Source: Amycolatopsis iheyensis
Lineage (GTDB): Bacteria; Actinomycetota; Actinomycetes; Mycobacteriales; Pseudonocardiaceae
Length of the DNA stretch: 64,000 nucleotides
Direction: 5' to 3'
Assembly (NCBI RefSeq): GCF_024703995.1
Contig: NZ_JAMXQV010000008.1
Location: forward strand, 1 to 64,000
The translations under genes and the position numbers were made by a program. Under the pieces are notes generated by a model. That model was not told the origin of the DNA and did not search any database. It saw only the letters and a program-made list of their open reading frames with translations. Below are positions 1 to 9,826 of the stretch, one piece after another. The first letter of the stretch is position 1. Every line of letters begins with the position of its first letter.

Positions 1-110
1 ACTCACCCGTTCGCCACTCATCCCCGGCCGAAACCGGTTCAGCGTTCGACTTGCATGTGTTAAGCACGCCGCCAGCGTTCGTCCTGAGCCAGGATCAAAC
101 TCTCCAACAA
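1..110 (-). rRNA. 16S ribosomal RNA, 5' end (partial)
   Basis: Read on the minus strand, this is the start of a bacterial 16S rRNA. It contains the universal 27F segment AGAGTTTGATCCTGGCTCAG, followed by the conserved GACGAACGCTGGCGGCGTGC region. Transcription runs off the left edge, so only about 110 nt are present. The exact mature 5' end is uncertain by a few bases. The rest of the rrn operon lies outside the window. Confidence 0.97.
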
Positions 111-330
111 TGAACAGTTTAATCGAGGCAATTTAATGCTCTCAAAGGAACCTCATACGAGGTTCAATACATAAGCTCTACTGGCTTAGTTCACTAGCAC
201 ACTGTTGAGTTCTCAAGCAACACACTCTGAATCCACCCGCTTTATCGGCGGCTGAGACTCTCGGCATTTGTTTCAAGCTTTGTTCCGAGGCTACCACCTC
301 GGTTCAGGACCACCCACTCTACCACCTTCG
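111..330 (-). promoter_or_regulatory. rrn leader and probable promoter region
   Basis: This AT-richer non-coding stretch lies directly upstream of 16S rRNA. On the minus strand it carries TTGAGAACTCAACAGTGTG (about 199-217), which resembles the conserved antitermination/processing leader element of actinobacterial rrn operons. The promoters themselves were not pinned down: TTGAAA (about 270-280) and TAGAGT (about 316-325) are possible elements but do not form a clean pair at standard spacing. Confidence 0.6.
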
Positions 331-403
331 TGGGAGCTTGGTTCGTGGCCCCGGCGGCCGCCCGGTTTCCCTGGCGACTTGGAGAACTTTACATGCCCTC
401 GAA

Positions 404-423
404 ACCCCCTTGCACAGGGGGGT
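404..423 (-). terminator. hairpin terminator after the LtrA gene
   Basis: An inverted repeat, ACCCCCT - TGCAC - AGGGGGGT, lies about 50 bases past the stop of the LtrA-type gene. On the minus strand it is followed by a short T-containing stretch. It would separate that gene from the downstream rrn promoter on the same strand. Confidence 0.55.
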
Positions 424-469
424 CCCTTTATTCGCGCCAGGCCCCTGACCTGCGTCGATCCGGAGCGAG

Positions 470-1660
470 CTACGGCTGCGGCCGGCCGTGGGTCGCGACG
501 ACCGTGACGACGACGAGCGCTGCCACGAGCGCCGCGGCGACGTGGATCGGCGCCGGCGTGAACGACGCCGCGAACACCAGCACCGCCGCCACCGGGAAGC
601 CGATCGCGATCGGGCGGCACTCGTTGGTCGGGCCGATGTGCAGCAGCCACACGCTCAGCAGGAAGACCGCGACCGGGATCGTGGTCGGGAACGCGGCCGC
701 CACCCCGTCCAGGTGCAGGGTCCCCGTGTCGTAGGCGACCGCGACCTCGAGCCCCGCCCCGACCGCCGCCACGGACGCGAAGATGAAGTAGTGGCCGTAG
801 CCCCAGCTCATCGACGTGAACATCGTCGGGCGGCGGACGAGCCGCGCGTGCCCCGGCCGGTCGAAGTACAGCCACCACATGCCGAACACCAGCACCAGCC
901 CGGCCGCGGCCAGCGACACCAGCGCGCCGGTGTGCCCGGGCTCCGCCGTGCCCTCCTTGATCGCGTTCGTCGCGCTGAGGATCACCTCGCCCAGCACGAT
1001 CAGCGTGAACAGCCCGTACCGCTCGGCGATGTGGTGCGGGTGCCAGGCCGTCCCCCGCCGGCGCTCCGCCCAGACCGGGACGGCCATCTCCAGCACCGCG
1101 AACAGCGCGAACGCGGCCAGCCGCACCCCCTCCGGCAGCCACAGGTAGGACACCCACAGCACCTGGACCACCGCGATCCCGGTGGCGTAGCGCAGCGCGG
1201 CGGGCCGGCAGCCGGGATCCGACCGCGCGGCCCGCAGCCACTGGAACACCATGGCGAGCCGCATCAGGACGTACCCGATGACCATCAGCCGGAAGTCGCC
1301 TTCGAACGCGCTCGGCACCGCGGCCGCGACGGTCAGCCCACCGGCGATCTGCACGAGCGTGGCCAGCCGGTACGGCACGTCGTCGGTGTCGAACGCCGAG
1401 GCGAACCAGCTGAAGTTCAACCAGCCCCACCAGACCGCGAAGAACACCATCGCGAACGACAGGACGCCGTGGGCGGCGTGGCCCTCGGCCAGCGCGTGGT
1501 GCATCGACGACGCGGCCTGGCCGACGGCGACCACGAAACAGAGGTCGAACAGCAGCTCCAACGGCGTCGCGACGCGGTGGTGCTCACCACTGTCGCGCGA
1601 CCGCATCGGCCGGTACCACGTGCGGATCCGGCGCTCCGGCCACGACGGCTGCTCGGTCAT
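470..1660 (-). CDS. low temperature requirement A (LtrA)-family membrane protein
   Basis: This 396-residue integral membrane protein has about ten hydrophobic segments. The family hallmark sits near the N-terminus: a basic lead-in, then a TPLELLFDLCFVVAVGQ-like segment (about residues 32-48), and later the HHIAERYGLFTLIVLGE segment typical of LtrA proteins. LtrA was named from a Listeria mutant unable to grow in the cold; its biochemical function is not established. The start is supported by GGGGAG four bases upstream of ATG. It is a single-gene unit with a hairpin at its end, upstream of and co-directional with the rRNA operon. Confidence 0.85.
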   Translation of the reverse strand: MTEQPSWPERRIRTWYRPMRSRDSGEHHRVATPLELLFDLCFVVAVGQAASSMHHALAEGHAAHGVLSFAMVFFAVWWGWLNFSWFASAFDTDDVPYRLATLVQIAGGLTVAAAVPSAFEGDFRLMVIGYVLMRLAMVFQWLRAARSDPGCRPAALRYATGIAVVQVLWVSYLWLPEGVRLAAFALFAVLEMAVPVWAERRRGTAWHPHHIAERYGLFTLIVLGEVILSATNAIKEGTAEPGHTGALVSLAAAGLVLVFGMWWLYFDRPGHARLVRRPTMFTSMSWGYGHYFIFASVAAVGAGLEVAVAYDTGTLHLDGVAAAFPTTIPVAVFLLSVWLLHIGPTNECRPIAIGFPVAAVLVFAASFTPAPIHVAAALVAALVVVTVVATHGRPQP

Positions 1661-2087
1661 CGGACTCCCCGCGTCGGTGTCGGACGAAACGCGTTCATCC
1701 CAACATGATCAGCGCGGTGGAAGCGAGCACGACACGGGCGAAAAGGACGGACGGGCCCGGTTCCCCCTCACCCGGGCCCGCCCGCCGCCGTCACGCGCCG
1801 GTGGCTGCCGATGGGCATCCCTTCCGCGAATGCCGGACGGTCCCCCGCGGACGCCGACACTCACTGGACGGAAGGTGACCGAGTGTGTCCATTCCCTCGA
1901 ACTCCGGACGCCTCGATCGCTCAGGCCGGTCACCCCATCCCCGGGTGGCCGACCGATTGCCACTGTCGGTAGCCGAAGCCGCGCAGTGAAGGCTCCATAA
2001 GATCTACCTGGTTGCTCTGCGTAGCACCAGTGTCTTTCCGTGCTCGTCACTCGGATGGAGCATCGCGAATCTGCCGTCAGTAGTCTC
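1661..2087. other. intergenic region, no supported gene
   Basis: This is 427 bases between the LtrA gene and the end of the MFS transporter gene, both on the minus strand. The only open frame is a GTG-started minus-strand frame (2050-1709) whose Arg/Pro-rich translation has no recognisable domain. Weak inverted repeats occur at 1857-1886 (ACACTC/GAGTGT) and 1949-1969 (CCGAC/GTCGG). The stretch must hold the LtrA promoter, but no convincing -35/-10 pair was found. Confidence 0.5.
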
Positions 2088-3563
2088 TCAGCCTCGCTGC
2101 ACGTCGGCGGCGGATGTTTCGGTCTCCCGCGCTTCGCGTTCCTCCTCGGATGCCCGATGGCGTCGCGCCCGGAGCTCGGCGACGGCCAGCGCCAGCGCCC
2201 CGCAGGTCAAGACGGCCGCGCAGCACAGCGCGATCGTCAGGGCGAGCGGGTAGTCGTTCGCCGCGCCGACGACCGTGCCGAACACCGACGCCAGCACCGC
2301 GGTCCCGATCGCGGTGCCGATCCGCTGCCCGGTCTGCAACGCGCCGCCCGCGACCCCGGCCATCCGCACCGGCACGCACTCGAGCGTCAACGTCGTGTTC
2401 GGCGAGATCACCATCCCGCCGCCGACCCCGGCGAACAGCAGCGGCAGCGCGAACGCCCAGCCTGCCCACGCCGGGGTCGCGAGCTCGGCCAGTGCCGCGA
2501 CGCCGAGCAGCCCGAGGGCGACCATGGCCAGCCCGGCGACGGTCAGGCGCCGGCCGAACTTCGGCACCAGCCGCCCGGCGATCGCGGCGGACACCGCCGA
2601 GCCGAGCGCGAACGGCGTCACCGACAGGCCCGACTGCAGTGGCGAATAGCCGAGGCCCTGCTGGAAGAACATCGCGAAGACCAGCCAGATCCCGGCGAAC
2701 CCGCAGAAGTAGAGCGCGCCGACCGCGGCACCCGCGGCGTAGCCCGGGGTGCCGGTGAACAGGCGGGTGTCCAGCAGTGGTGACCGGCCGTGGCGGACCA
2801 CCCGCTGCTCCCAGCGCACGAACGCGCCCCCGAAGGCGAGCGCGATGACGAAGAGCCACCACAGCCGCCCTGGGCCGCCGTCGTCGGACTGGATCACCGG
2901 GAGCAGCACGCCGAGGACGGCGACGGCGAGCAGGACGATGCCGACGAAGTCGATCTCCGACCGGATCCTGAGCGGCTTCTTCTCACTGCGCGGCAGCAAC
3001 CGCAGGGCCAGCGCGAACGCGAGGACGCCGATCGGGACGTTGACGTAGAAGACCCAGCGCCAGCCGTCCTGCGCGCCGAAGACCGCGAGGATGAACCCGC
3101 CGAGGATCGGGCCGACCGCCGTCGAGATGCCGACGACGGCCCCGAACATGCCGAACGCGCGGCCGCGCTCGGCGCCGCGGAAGAGGTCCTGGATCAGGCC
3201 GGTGTTCTGCGGGGTCAGCATGCCCGCGGCCAGACCCTGGGCGAGCCGCGCGAGCACGAGCGTCGTCTCGTTCGGGGCCGCGCCGGCCAGCGCGCTGGTG
3301 ACGACGAAGCCGGCGAGGGCGCCGAGGAACATGTTCCGGCGGCCGAACGCGTCGCCGAGGCGGCCGCCGGTGACCAGGACCAGGCCGAACGCGAGCGCGT
3401 AGCCGGAGACGACCCAGCGGATGCCGCCGCTGCTCGCCTGCAGCCCGGACTGCATCGACGGCAGGGCGACGTTGACGATGCTGACGTCGAGCAGGCCCAT
3501 GAACCCCGCGGTGAGCGAGACGGCGAGGGCTTTCCAACGCCGGGGATCGGGTTCGTAGGTCAT
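2088..3563 (-). CDS. MFS transporter, DHA2 (EmrB/QacA) drug-efflux family
   Basis: A 491-residue major facilitator protein with the 14-helix layout of the DHA2 proton/drug antiporters. The N-terminal helix reads LTAGFMGLLDVSIVNVALPS, which has the acidic residue and motif typical of EmrB. The motif A loop (GRLGDAFGRRNMF) and the motif C helix (GAVVGISTAVGPILGG) are present. Probable role is proton-driven export of a hydrophobic compound or drug across the inner membrane. I chose the ATG at 3563 over an upstream in-frame start (3608) because family members begin shortly before this first helix. The Glu/Arg-rich C-terminal tail is cytoplasmic. No dedicated regulator lies next to it. Confidence 0.9.
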   Translation of the reverse strand: MTYEPDPRRWKALAVSLTAGFMGLLDVSIVNVALPSMQSGLQASSGGIRWVVSGYALAFGLVLVTGGRLGDAFGRRNMFLGALAGFVVTSALAGAAPNETTLVLARLAQGLAAGMLTPQNTGLIQDLFRGAERGRAFGMFGAVVGISTAVGPILGGFILAVFGAQDGWRWVFYVNVPIGVLAFALALRLLPRSEKKPLRIRSEIDFVGIVLLAVAVLGVLLPVIQSDDGGPGRLWWLFVIALAFGGAFVRWEQRVVRHGRSPLLDTRLFTGTPGYAAGAAVGALYFCGFAGIWLVFAMFFQQGLGYSPLQSGLSVTPFALGSAVSAAIAGRLVPKFGRRLTVAGLAMVALGLLGVAALAELATPAWAGWAFALPLLFAGVGGGMVISPNTTLTLECVPVRMAGVAGGALQTGQRIGTAIGTAVLASVFGTVVGAANDYPLALTIALCCAAVLTCGALALAVAELRARRHRASEEEREARETETSAADVQRG

Positions 3564-3625
3564 CGGAAGGTCGGCCTCACGCAAGTTCACGGGCGGGGGG
3601 TACCCCACTCAGCAAACACGAAAGA

Positions 3626-3658
3626 CGGGATCCGCGCGCGTTGTGCCTGCGGATCCCG
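3626..3658 (-). terminator. terminator hairpin after dnaE1
   Basis: A perfect 10-bp inverted repeat, CGGGATCCGC/GCGGATCCCG, with a 13-base loop. It lies just past the dnaE1 stop and is followed on the minus strand by TCTTTCGTG. The position and arm strength fit a transcription terminator between dnaE1 and the MFS gene. Confidence 0.75.
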
Positions 3659-3666
3659 ACTTTTCG

Positions 3667-6600
3667 TCACGTACTGGCGGTGATTCCGCGGATCCCCTTG
3701 AGCTCGCCGATCAGCATGGAGCTGACCTTGACCGGGTAGTCGTACAGCGCGAAGACCGTCTGGTTCTTGCCCACCAGCTTCAGGTGGACCGGGGTCTCGC
3801 CCTTGTGGGCCAGCAGCGTGGACCGCAGCTCGCTCACCACCGACTGGTCGATCTTCTCGGCCGCCGCGAGCAGGACCAGCGGTGGCTCGTCGTCGCCGTT
3901 GCCCGTGCCCACCTCGGACAGGTCCAGCGTGGCCAGGCCGCCGCCGAAGACCGACATCTTGTCTTCGCGCCAGTTGACCCGGCCCTTGACCAGCACCGCG
4001 TTGTCTTCGATCAGCTCACCCGCGAACAGCGCGTACGACTTCGGGAAGAACAGCACCTCGAGGGAGGCGTCCATGTCCTCGACCGTGCAGATCGCCCAGG
4101 GCTCGCCCTTCTTGTTGACCCGCCGCTCCAGCGACGTGATCAGCCCTGAGATGACGATCTCGCCTTCGCGCGGCGGATCGGCGAGGATCCCGGCGATCGG
4201 CTTCGGGGCGTGCTTGCGCAGGATGCGCTCCGCGCCGTCGAGCGGGTGCGCCGAAACGTACAGGCCCAGCATCTCCCGCTCGTAGGCGAGCAGCTGCTTG
4301 CGCGGGTACTCCTCCTCGCCGAACTTCAGGTGCGCGAGCGGGGACGACGACGGCGCCGCCTCCCCCTCGTCGCCGCCGAAGCCGAACAGGTCGAACTGGC
4401 CCATCGCCTCCTGGCGCTTGAGCGGGACCACGGCTTCCACCGCGTCTTCGTGGACCTGGATCATCGACAGCCGCGTGTGGCCGAGCGAGTCGAACCCGCC
4501 CGCCTTGATCAGCGACTCGATCACCCGCTTGTTGCAGGCCACGAGCTCGGACTTGTCGAGGAAGTCGGTGAAGGAGGCGTACTTGCCCTTCTCGCCGCGG
4601 GTCTTGATGATCGACTCGACGACGTTCGCGCCGACGTTGCGGACCGCGCCCATGCCGAAGCGGATGTCTTCCCCGACGGCCGCGAACCGCAGGGCCGACT
4701 CGTTGACGTCCGGCGGCAGCACCTTGATGCCCAGGCGGCGGCACTCCGACAGGTAGACCGCCGACTTGTCCTTGTTGTCACCGACCGACGTCAGCAGCGC
4801 CGCCATGTATTCGGCGGTGAAGTTCGCCTTGAGGTACGCCGTCCAGTAGGAGACCAGGCCGTACGCGGCCGCGTGGCTCTTGTTGAACGCATAGCCGGCG
4901 AACGGGAGGATCGTGTCCCAGAGCGCCTTGACGGCCTCGGCGGAGAACCCGCCGGGGACCAGGTCGCTGGCCTTCATGCCGGCTTCGAAGCCCTCGTACT
5001 CGAGGTCGAGGACTTCCTTCTTCTTCTTACCCATGGCCCGGCGGAGCACGTCCGCGCGACCCATGGTGTAGCCGGCCACCTTCTGGCCGATGTGCATGAT
5101 CTGCTCTTGGTAGACGATCAGGCCGTAGGTGTCGGCCAGGATCTCCCGCAGCGGCTCGTCGAGCTCCGGGTGGATCGGCTTGACCTTCTGCCGGTTGTTC
5201 TTCCGGTCGGCGTAGTCGTTGTGCGCGTTCATGCCCATCGGGCCGGGGCGGTAGAGCGCGCCGACCGCGACGATGTCGTCGAACACCGTGGGCTCCATGC
5301 GGCGCAGCAGGTCACGCATGGGCCCGCCGTCCAGCTGGAACACGCCGAGCGTGTCGCCGCGGGCGAGCAGCTTGTAGGTCTCCGGGTCCTCGACACCGAG
5401 GGTGTCGAGGTCGATGTCGATCCCGCGGTTGGCCTTGATGTTGTCGATCGCGTCGCCGATGACCGTCAGGTTCCGCAGGCCCAGGAAGTCCATCTTCAGC
5501 AGGCCGATGGCCTCGCACGACGGGTAGTCCCAGCCGGTGATGATCGAGCCGTCGTCACGCTGCCAGAGCGGGATGGCGTCGGTCAGCGGGTCGCACGACA
5601 TGATGACCGCGCAGGCGTGCACACCCGCGTTGCGGATCAGTCCTTCGAGGCCGCGGGCGGTCTCGAAGATCGTCTTGCACTCGTCGTCGGTCTCGACCAG
5701 GGCGCGGACCTCGGCGGCCTCGCCGTAGCGCTCGTGCTTGTTGTCGACGATGCCCGAGAGCGGGATGTCCTTCGCCATGATCGGCGGGGGCAGCGCCTTG
5801 GAGATCTTGTCCGCGATCGCGTAGCCGGGCTGGCCGAAGTGGACCCGCGCGGAGTCCTTGATCGCCGCCTTGGTCTTAATGGTGCCGAAGGTGATGACCT
5901 GGGCGACCTTGTCCGCGCCGTACTTGTCGGTCGCGTACCGGATCATCTCGCCGCGCCGGCGGTCGTCGAAGTCGATGTCGATATCGGGCATCGAGACGCG
6001 TTCGGGGTTCAGGAACCGCTCGAACAGCAGCTTCTGCGGGATCGGGTCCAGGTTCGTGATACCGAGCACGTACGCGACCAGCGAGCCGGCGGCCGAACCA
6101 CGGCCGGGGCCGACGCGGATGCCGACGCGGCGGGCGTAGGAGATGAGGTCGGCGACGATCAGGAAGTAGGCCGGGAAGCCCTTCCCGATGATGACGTCGA
6201 GCTCCTTCTCGATCCGCGCGTCGTAGCCCTCGGGCGGGCCGCCCGGGAACCGCCAGGCCAGCCCCTTCGCGACCTCTTCGCGCAGCCAGCCGCCCTGGTC
6301 GTAGCCCTCCGGGACCTCGAAGAACGGCAGCCGGTCCTTGTGCGCGTACACCTCTTCGTACGACTCGACGCGCTCGGCGATCAGCAGCGTCGTGTCGGCC
6401 GCGCCCGGGACCTCCTTGTCCCAGTACTCGCGCATCTCGGCGGCGGACTTGAGGTAGTAGCCGTCGCCGTCGAACTTGAACCGGGTCGGGTCGTTCAGCG
6501 TCTTGCCGGCCTGGACGCACAGCAGCGCCGAGTGCGTGTCGGCCTGGTCCTTGGTGACGTAGTGCGAGTCGTTCGTCGCCATCGGCTTGAGGTCGAGCAG

Positions 6601-7251
6601 CCGGCCGATCTCGAGCAGGCCCTCGCGGACCGACCGCTCGATCGGCAGGCCGTGGTCCATCAGCTCGAGGAAGAAGTTGTCGGCGCCGAAGATGTCCTTG
6701 TAGTCGGACGCGGCCTGGATCGCCGCTTCCTTCTGGCCCAGCCGCAGCCGGGTCTGGACCTCGCCGGACGGGCAGCCGGTGGTGGCGATGATGCCGGCGT
6801 GGTTCTCGGAGATCAGCTCGCGGTCCATGCGCGGCTTGCGGTAGTAGCCCTGCATGCTGGCCAGCGAGGACAGCTTGAACAGGTTCCGCAGCCCGGTGGC
6901 GTTCTGCGCGAGCATCGTCATGTGGGTGTAGGCGCCGGCACCCGAGACGTCACCGCCCTCACCCAGCTCGTCCGAGCCGCGCTGGTTGGCCTGCCCCCAG
7001 AAGACGGGCTTCTTGTGGAAGCGGCTCTCCGGCGCGATGTAGGCCTCGATGCCGATGATCGGCTTGAGGCCCGCCTTCTTGGACTGCTGGTAGAACTCGT
7101 CGCCGCCGTACATGTTGCCGTGGTCGGTCATGCCGACCGCGGGCATGCCGAGGCGCGCCGCCTCCGCGAAGAGAGGGGCGATCTTCGCCGCACCGTCGAG
7201 CATCGAGTACTCGGTGTGGACGTGCAGGTGGACGAAGGAATCGTTCGACAC
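3667..7251 (-). CDS. dnaE1: DNA polymerase III alpha subunit (DnaE1)
   Basis: The 1194-residue catalytic subunit of the replicative DNA polymerase. Visible parts in order: a PHP domain beginning [13 protein letters not shown] (residues 6-18) with further metal-ligand motifs (TDHGNMYG); the C-family polymerase core with the PDIDIDFD catalytic aspartates at about residues 421-428; the [13 protein letters not shown] finger region; a helix-hairpin-helix segment; and a C-terminal OB fold. In actinobacteria the PHP domain of DnaE1 supplies 3'-5' proofreading. The longer open frame starts 77 codons upstream, but GTG at 7251 is preferred: it follows GGGGAGG at good spacing and directly precedes the conserved [14 protein letters not shown] start. 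Length matches mycobacterial DnaE1 (about 1184). Confidence 0.97.
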   Translation of the reverse strand: MSNDSFVHLHVHTEYSMLDGAAKIAPLFAEAARLGMPAVGMTDHGNMYGGDEFYQQSKKAGLKPIIGIEAYIAPESRFHKKPVFWGQANQRGSDELGEGGDVSGAGAYTHMTMLAQNATGLRNLFKLSSLASMQGYYRKPRMDRELISENHAGIIATTGCPSGEVQTRLRLGQKEAAIQAASDYKDIFGADNFFLELMDHGLPIERSVREGLLEIGRLLDLKPMATNDSHYVTKDQADTHSALLCVQAGKTLNDPTRFKFDGDGYYLKSAAEMREYWDKEVPGAADTTLLIAERVESYEEVYAHKDRLPFFEVPEGYDQGGWLREEVAKGLAWRFPGGPPEGYDARIEKELDVIIGKGFPAYFLIVADLISYARRVGIRVGPGRGSAAGSLVAYVLGITNLDPIPQKLLFERFLNPERVSMPDIDIDFDDRRRGEMIRYATDKYGADKVAQVITFGTIKTKAAIKDSARVHFGQPGYAIADKISKALPPPIMAKDIPLSGIVDNKHERYGEAAEVRALVETDDECKTIFETARGLEGLIRNAGVHACAVIMSCDPLTDAIPLWQRDDGSIITGWDYPSCEAIGLLKMDFLGLRNLTVIGDAIDNIKANRGIDIDLDTLGVEDPETYKLLARGDTLGVFQLDGGPMRDLLRRMEPTVFDDIVAVGALYRPGPMGMNAHNDYADRKNNRQKVKPIHPELDEPLREILADTYGLIVYQEQIMHIGQKVAGYTMGRADVLRRAMGKKKKEVLDLEYEGFEAGMKASDLVPGGFSAEAVKALWDTILPFAGYAFNKSHAAAYGLVSYWTAYLKANFTAEYMAALLTSVGDNKDKSAVYLSECRRLGIKVLPPDVNESALRFAAVGEDIRFGMGAVRNVGANVVESIIKTRGEKGKYASFTDFLDKSELVACNKRVIESLIKAGGFDSLGHTRLSMIQVHEDAVEAVVPLKRQEAMGQFDLFGFGGDEGEAAPSSSPLAHLKFGEEEYPRKQLLAYEREMLGLYVSAHPLDGAERILRKHAPKPIAGILADPPREGEIVISGLITSLERRVNKKGEPWAICTVEDMDASLEVLFFPKSYALFAGELIEDNAVLVKGRVNWREDKMSVFGGGLATLDLSEVGTGNGDDEPPLVLLAAAEKIDQSVVSELRSTLLAHKGETPVHLKLVGKNQTVFALYDYPVKVSSMLIGELKGIRGITAST

Positions 7252-7560
7252 CAGCGAAAACCTCCCCTTGGTGAATGGGACCGGCGCGCCCGGGTCCCCC
7301 ACCCTAACCCGTGGCGCTCTCGCTCCCGACACGTGCTCGCCGGGTCGATTCTGCTCCTCCCGGGGCGTGTTCGGCTGCTGCGACGCGCCACCGCTTCGGG
7401 CGGTGCTGATCACGGTGCGACGGGCGGGTACGAGGCGCGGTCGGGTGGTCACGCGGGGACGCCGGACGGGTGGGTGAGGCACTCCGGCGGAGCTCTTCTC
7501 GCGCGACGCCCGGGGCGCGGGCGGGCCGGGTCGGTTGCCGGCGGGCGAGGTGAGCGAGTG
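7252..7560. other. intergenic region upstream of dnaE1
   Basis: About 310 bases between the dnaE1 start and the 21-bp repeats. It carries the dnaE1 ribosome binding site (GGGGAGG on the minus strand, about 7260-7270) and presumably its promoter. Open frames here are Arg/Pro-rich and overlap on both strands, as expected for non-coding GC-rich DNA. I see no gene and no confident promoter. Confidence 0.5.
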
Positions 7561-7637
7561 GCATCACGCGTGATCAGGGAGGCATCATGCGTGACTGGAG
7601 GGGCATCACGCGTGACCGGGGAGGCATCACGGCCGTG
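7561..7637. repeat. four direct repeats at exact 21-bp spacing with a palindromic core
   Basis: The word GCATCAC (or GCATCAT) begins at 7561, 7582, 7603 and 7624, exactly 21 bp apart each time. Copies 1-3 continue as a near-perfect palindrome, TCACGCGTGA (copy 2 has TCATGCGTGA), and the fourth is degenerate (TCACGGCCGTGG). A 21-bp period is two helical turns, so all copies face the same side of the DNA, as in cooperative protein-binding arrays. The array ends 33 bp before the -35 box of the asparagine operon. Confidence 0.8.
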
Positions 7638-7670
7638 GCGGTGAGGTGAGCCACACCCCCGGTCGCCGCG

Positions 7671-7706
7671 TTGACAGGCGACCCGGGGGAACCGAGCATT
7701 CCCCGC
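7671..7706 (+). promoter_or_regulatory. promoter of the asparagine operon
   Basis: A consensus -35 box TTGACA (7671-7676) is followed after 17 bp by GAGCAT (7694-7699). This would start transcription at or within one base of the ATG at 7707, giving a leaderless mRNA. No Shine-Dalgarno sequence precedes that ATG, which agrees with the reading. Confidence 0.6.
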
Positions 7707-8411
7707 ATGAACCTGTCTGACAGCCAGACAGCCGGACAAGGTGGTCCCCGCCGGGTGAGCGCCATGGAGGCCGTGCTGGCCCACCTGCGCAAGCTCATCG
7801 AACGCGGTGACTACCCGGTCGGCGCCAAGCTGCCTTCCGAGGCGTCCCTGAGCCGGGAGTTCGAGGTCAGCCGGTCGGTCATCCGCGAAGCCCTGCGCGG
7901 GCTGCAGGCGCTCGGCATGACCGAGTCGAAGACCGGCAAGGGCACCTTCGTGACCGCCACCGGCCCCGCCGACAACCCGACCTTCGGGCCGTACTCCGCC
8001 CGCGACCTGATCGAAGTGCGCCGGCACGTCGAGATCCCCGTCGCCGGCTACGCGGCCCTGCGCCGCAGCCAGGACGACCTCGACCTGCTCGCCCACCTCG
8101 TCGAGCGGATGGACGCCGAGACCGACAACACCGCGTGGGTCGCGCTCGACTCGCTCTTCCACATCAGCATCGCCCAGGCCTCGGGCAACCCGGTGTTCGG
8201 GAAGGTGATCGAGGAGATCCGGGACGCCCTCGCGCGGCAGTCCGCCTTCCTCAACCAGCTCGGCGACCGGCGGCGGCAGTCGAACGCCGAGCACCGCGCG
8301 ATCGTCACGGCGATCGAGAGCGGCTCCGAACCGGAAGCCGTCGCAGCCATGACCGCGCACCTCACGCACGTCGAAGCCACTCTCACCAGCATCGTGAACG
8401 GGGACCAGTGA
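7707..8411 (+). CDS. FadR-subfamily GntR transcriptional regulator of asparagine use
   Basis: A 234-residue DNA-binding repressor or activator. The N-terminal winged helix (about residues 20-85) has the GntR signature [30 protein letters not shown]. The C-terminal half is an all-helical FCD ligand-binding domain with conserved His/Asp positions ([14 protein letters not shown]). The gene is first in a four-gene operon for asparagine uptake and breakdown and overlaps the next gene by 4 bp, so asparagine, aspartate or a related acid is its likely effector (inference). ATG 7707 is preferred: an earlier in-frame start would lie inside the promoter. A palindrome just inside the coding region suggests autoregulation. 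Confidence 0.85.
   Translation: MNLSDSQTAGQGGPRRVSAMEAVLAHLRKLIERGDYPVGAKLPSEASLSREFEVSRSVIREALRGLQALGMTESKTGKGTFVTATGPADNPTFGPYSARDLIEVRRHVEIPVAGYAALRRSQDDLDLLAHLVERMDAETDNTAWVALDSLFHISIAQASGNPVFGKVIEEIRDALARQSAFLNQLGDRRRQSNAEHRAIVTAIESGSEPEAVAAMTAHLTHVEATLTSIVNGDQ
7714..7730. promoter_or_regulatory. palindromic operator overlapping the regulator's first codons
   Basis: TGTCTG - ACAGC - CAGACA is a perfect inverted repeat 8-24 bases downstream of the predicted start of transcription. Inside it, CTGTCTGACAG matches the T-GT-N-AC-A type of site recognised by FadR-subfamily GntR proteins. Occupancy would block transcription of its own operon. Confidence 0.6.
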
Positions 8412-9826
8412 CCGAACAGACCCTCACGGCCCCCGCCGACGCGGGCGACGCCGGCTACAACAAGGCGCTGAAACCGCGTCACGTCAACATGATCGCGATC
8501 GGCGGCGCGATCGGCACTGGCCTCTTCCTCGGCGCCGGGGGCCGGCTCGCCCAGGCCGGGCCGGCGCTCGCGATCGTCTACGCCGTCTGCGGGCTCTTCG
8601 CCTTCTTCGTCGTCCGCGCGCTCGGCGAACTCATTCTTTACCGGCCGTCCAGCGGCGCCTTCGTCTCCTACGCCCGCGAGTTCATGGGCGAGAAGGGCGC
8701 GTACGTCGCGGGCTGGATGCACTTCCTCAACTGGTCGACCACCGGCATCGCCGACATCACGGCGATCGCGCTCTACGCGCACTTCTGGTCGTTCTTCTCG
8801 CCGGTCCCGCAGTGGGTGCTCGCGCTGATCGCGCTCGCCGTCGTCCTGACGCTGAACCTCGTCTCGGTGAAGCTGTTCGGCGAGATGGAGTTCTGGTTCG
8901 CCATCGTCAAGGTCGCCGCGCTCGTGCTGTTCATGCTGATCGGGATCTTCCTGCTGGTGACGCAGACGCCGATCGACGGCGCCGCGCCCGGCCCGCAGCT
9001 GATCACCGAGCACGGCGGGATCTTCCCGACCGGCCTGCTGCCGATGGTCCTGATCGTGCAGGGCGTCGTGTTCGCCTACGCCTCGGTCGAGCTGGTCGGC
9101 GTCGCCGCCGGCGAGACGGAGAACCCGGAGAAGATCATGCCGAAGGCGATCAACTCCATCATGTGGCGGATCCTCGTCTTCTACGTCGGCTCCGTGGTCC
9201 TGCTGGCGATGCTGCTGCCGTGGAGCTCCTACACCAAGGACCAGAGCCCGTTCGTCACCGTCCTTTCGCACCTCGGCGTGCCCGCGGCGGACAGCGTGAT
9301 GAACCTGGTCGTGCTCACCGCGGCGCTGTCCAGCCTCAACTCCGGGCTCTACTCGACCGGCCGGATCCTGCGCTCGATGGCGAAGGCGGGCTCGGCGCCG
9401 AAGTTCACCGGCGTGATGAACCGCAACCAGGTGCCCTACGGCGGCATCCTGCTGACGGCGTCGGTCTGCGTGCTGGGTGTCGGGCTGAACTACGTCGTGC
9501 CGAAGGACGCCTTCGACATCGTGCTGAACTTCGCCGCCATCGGCATCCTCGCCACTTGGGCGATCATCGTGGTCTGCCACCTGTTGTTCGTCCGCAAGGC
9601 GAAGCGCGACGGCCTCGAGCGGCCCGCGTTCCGGCTGCCGTTCTCGCCCTACACCGAAATCGCGACGCTCGTGTTCCTCGCCGCGGTCGTCGTGCTGATG
9701 GGCTTCGACGAGACCGGCCGGATCACCCTGCTGGCGCTGCCCGCGATCGCCGTCGCGCTCGTCGCCGGCTGGTTCGCCGCGCGCAAGCGGATCGACATGC
9801 GTGCGTTCGACGAGGAGGGCATGTGA
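8408..9826 (+). CDS. ansP: amino acid permease, probable L-asparagine permease
   Basis: A 472-residue APC-superfamily transporter of the AAT (amino acid:proton symport) type with about 12 membrane helices. The first helix carries the substrate-binding sequence [17 protein letters not shown] (about residues 28-44). The family hallmarks [24 protein letters not shown] and SFFEVVGVAAGE-like sequence ([18 protein letters not shown]) follow. It is closest in character to AnsP/CycA proteins. Its place between an asparaginase and a regulator supports asparagine as substrate. The GTG start overlaps the regulator's stop (GTGA), so translation is coupled. An upstream in-frame extension to 8135 lies wholly inside the regulator gene and was rejected. 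Confidence 0.85.
   Translation: MTEQTLTAPADAGDAGYNKALKPRHVNMIAIGGAIGTGLFLGAGGRLAQAGPALAIVYAVCGLFAFFVVRALGELILYRPSSGAFVSYAREFMGEKGAYVAGWMHFLNWSTTGIADITAIALYAHFWSFFSPVPQWVLALIALAVVLTLNLVSVKLFGEMEFWFAIVKVAALVLFMLIGIFLLVTQTPIDGAAPGPQLITEHGGIFPTGLLPMVLIVQGVVFAYASVELVGVAAGETENPEKIMPKAINSIMWRILVFYVGSVVLLAMLLPWSSYTKDQSPFVTVLSHLGVPAADSVMNLVVLTAALSSLNSGLYSTGRILRSMAKAGSAPKFTGVMNRNQVPYGGILLTASVCVLGVGLNYVVPKDAFDIVLNFAAIGILATWAIIVVCHLLFVRKAKRDGLERPAFRLPFSPYTEIATLVFLAAVVVLMGFDETGRITLLALPAIAVALVAGWFAARKRIDMRAFDEEGM

Noticed and set aside
1709..2050. 113-codon minus-strand frame as a leader peptide or gene
   Set aside because: GTG start without ribosome binding site, no domain, Arg/Pro-rich composition typical of non-coding DNA here.
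4210..7644. Very long open frame (1144 codons) opposite dnaE1
   Set aside because: It is the antisense shadow of dnaE1, with Arg/Val/Asp/Leu-biased sequence and no domain; GC-rich codon bias keeps the opposite frame open.
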